A program made the position numbers and the translations under genes. This document shows positions 63,286 through 64,000 of a DNA stretch of 64,000 bases, piece by piece; the stretch's first letter is position 1, and every line of letters begins with the position of its first letter. The notes under the pieces were generated by a model that saw only the letters and a list, made by a program, of their open reading frames with translations, searched no databases and was not told where the DNA came from. This stretch comes from Sesamum alatum. Its lineage: Eukaryota > Streptophyta > Magnoliopsida > Lamiales > Pedaliaceae. Where the stretch lies: NCBI GenBank assembly GCA_034509735.1, contig JACGWO010000012.1, positions 25,759,188 to 25,823,187 of the forward strand. The letters are read 5' to 3'.

Positions 63286-63812
63286 GAATACATGTTGACA
63301 TCAAATTAACCCTCCGGTCCTCCCATACGTCTAGGTGCAAATTATTTAGTAAAACAAGCAATTACAAGATAAAAAATAAAAATTTTCCAAAATCCCATAA
63401 TGTTACTTAATTATACGTATACTGTATACATATGATAGGAAATTTGTGAAAATTACATGTATATATTAACTTTCTCTTCCATTTTTCACCCCCAAACATT
63501 TTCTTCGAAATCACATTTACCATATAATTAATTAAAAAAATAAAAATAAAATATACTTTTCACACATTGAAATAATACTTGCTTTTAATTATATACAGAT
63601 ACAAAATAAATCTAAACACATGCATAAGACGTATCAAGATTCCTGCAAGTTACCTATAACTATAAGCAAGCATGCATTAATTAGACGTGAGAGATGAACC
63701 AAAATATTCTCTAACTTGGTATATAGATACGTGAGAGTGATCATTGTGTCACACTGTTTTTGTATGTATATATAAATAATTTTTTACACTTTAAAATGTT
63801 TATAAATAAAAA

Positions 63813-63815
<3 letters not shown>

Positions 63816-63843
<28 letters not shown>
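63816..63843. repeat. (AT)n microsatellite
   Basis: Fourteen or so AT units in an AT-rich context. Confidence 0.85.
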
Positions 63844-63846
<3 letters not shown>

Positions 63847-64000
63847 CAACACATAAAATTTAAAAAAAAAAAATTCAACTTTAGGTTATTATTATTAATA
63901 CAAGAAAAAATTAGTATCATGATATGACGAACCACCATTTGTGACCGAAAAGTCCTTTCTTCTTCGTATTAATAGACTTTTATGTATATTTCAGTTTCTT

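Larger units (their letters stand above)
60461..64000. other. Gene-free AT-rich DNA with element remnants
   Basis: No gene recognised. Contains family F MITE remnants, an (AAT)n run (61562-61590), an (AT)n run (about 63816-63843) and a possible SINE remnant. Confidence 0.55.

Noticed and set aside
1..64000. CRISPR arrays, bacterial operons, phage or organelle inserts
   Set aside because: No regular spacer repeats, no prokaryotic gene organisation, no recognisable plastid or mitochondrial genes.
1..64000. Full LTR retrotransposon
   Set aside because: No gag-pol type frame, primer-binding site or paired long terminal repeats seen by eye; a dot-plot would be decisive.

Overview
The window is nuclear DNA of a flowering plant, a eudicot and possibly an asterid (this last is inference). 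Support for this comes from multi-exon genes with GT-AG introns in AT-rich introns, three plant gene families (AHL, ATL and plant-type non-specific phospholipase C), and dense small DNA transposons and tRNA-derived SINEs. Bacterial features such as operons, ribosome binding sites and CRISPR arrays are absent.

Five protein genes can be supported. (1) 6794-7645 (-) is a single-exon AT-hook/PPC chromatin protein (AHL23/24-like). (2) 25469-26344 (+) is a single-exon protein made almost entirely of a CWC22-type MIF4G domain, without the MA3 half of CWC22. (3) 31885-44902 (+) has 19 coding exons, each boundary in frame, giving a 541-residue coiled-coil protein with an Ig-like plus PH-like C-terminus that resembles the plant actin-binding SCAB family. 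(4) 48913-49938 (+) is an intronless ATL-type membrane RING-H2 E3 ligase. (5) 52501-57888 (+) has four exons and encodes a 520-residue non-specific phospholipase C of the NPC3/4/5 type. A decayed second ATL copy lies at 51518-51995, between genes 4 and 5.

The rest, about two thirds of the window, is AT-rich intergenic DNA full of short non-autonomous elements. Many can be delimited to the base. Several Mutator-like fold-back elements have 9-bp target duplications (perfect or 8/9), CACTA-type MITEs have 3-bp duplications, one intronic element has an 8-bp duplication, and two copies of one tRNA-derived SINE family have clear duplications. At 58.2-59.9 kb three levels of insertion are nested: a CACTA MITE inside a long-TIR element carrying GC-rich cargo, itself inside an older Mutator-like element. 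The phospholipase gene carries twin palindromic elements in intron 3 and another element in intron 1.

The genes do not form a functional cluster. Between 8 and 25 kb, 26.4 and 30.7 kb, 45 and 48.8 kb, and 58 and 64 kb I see no credible gene. No obviously new biochemical system is visible. The most unusual items are the MIF4G-only CWC22 derivative, the SCAB-like protein, the ATL pseudogene and the nested transposon.
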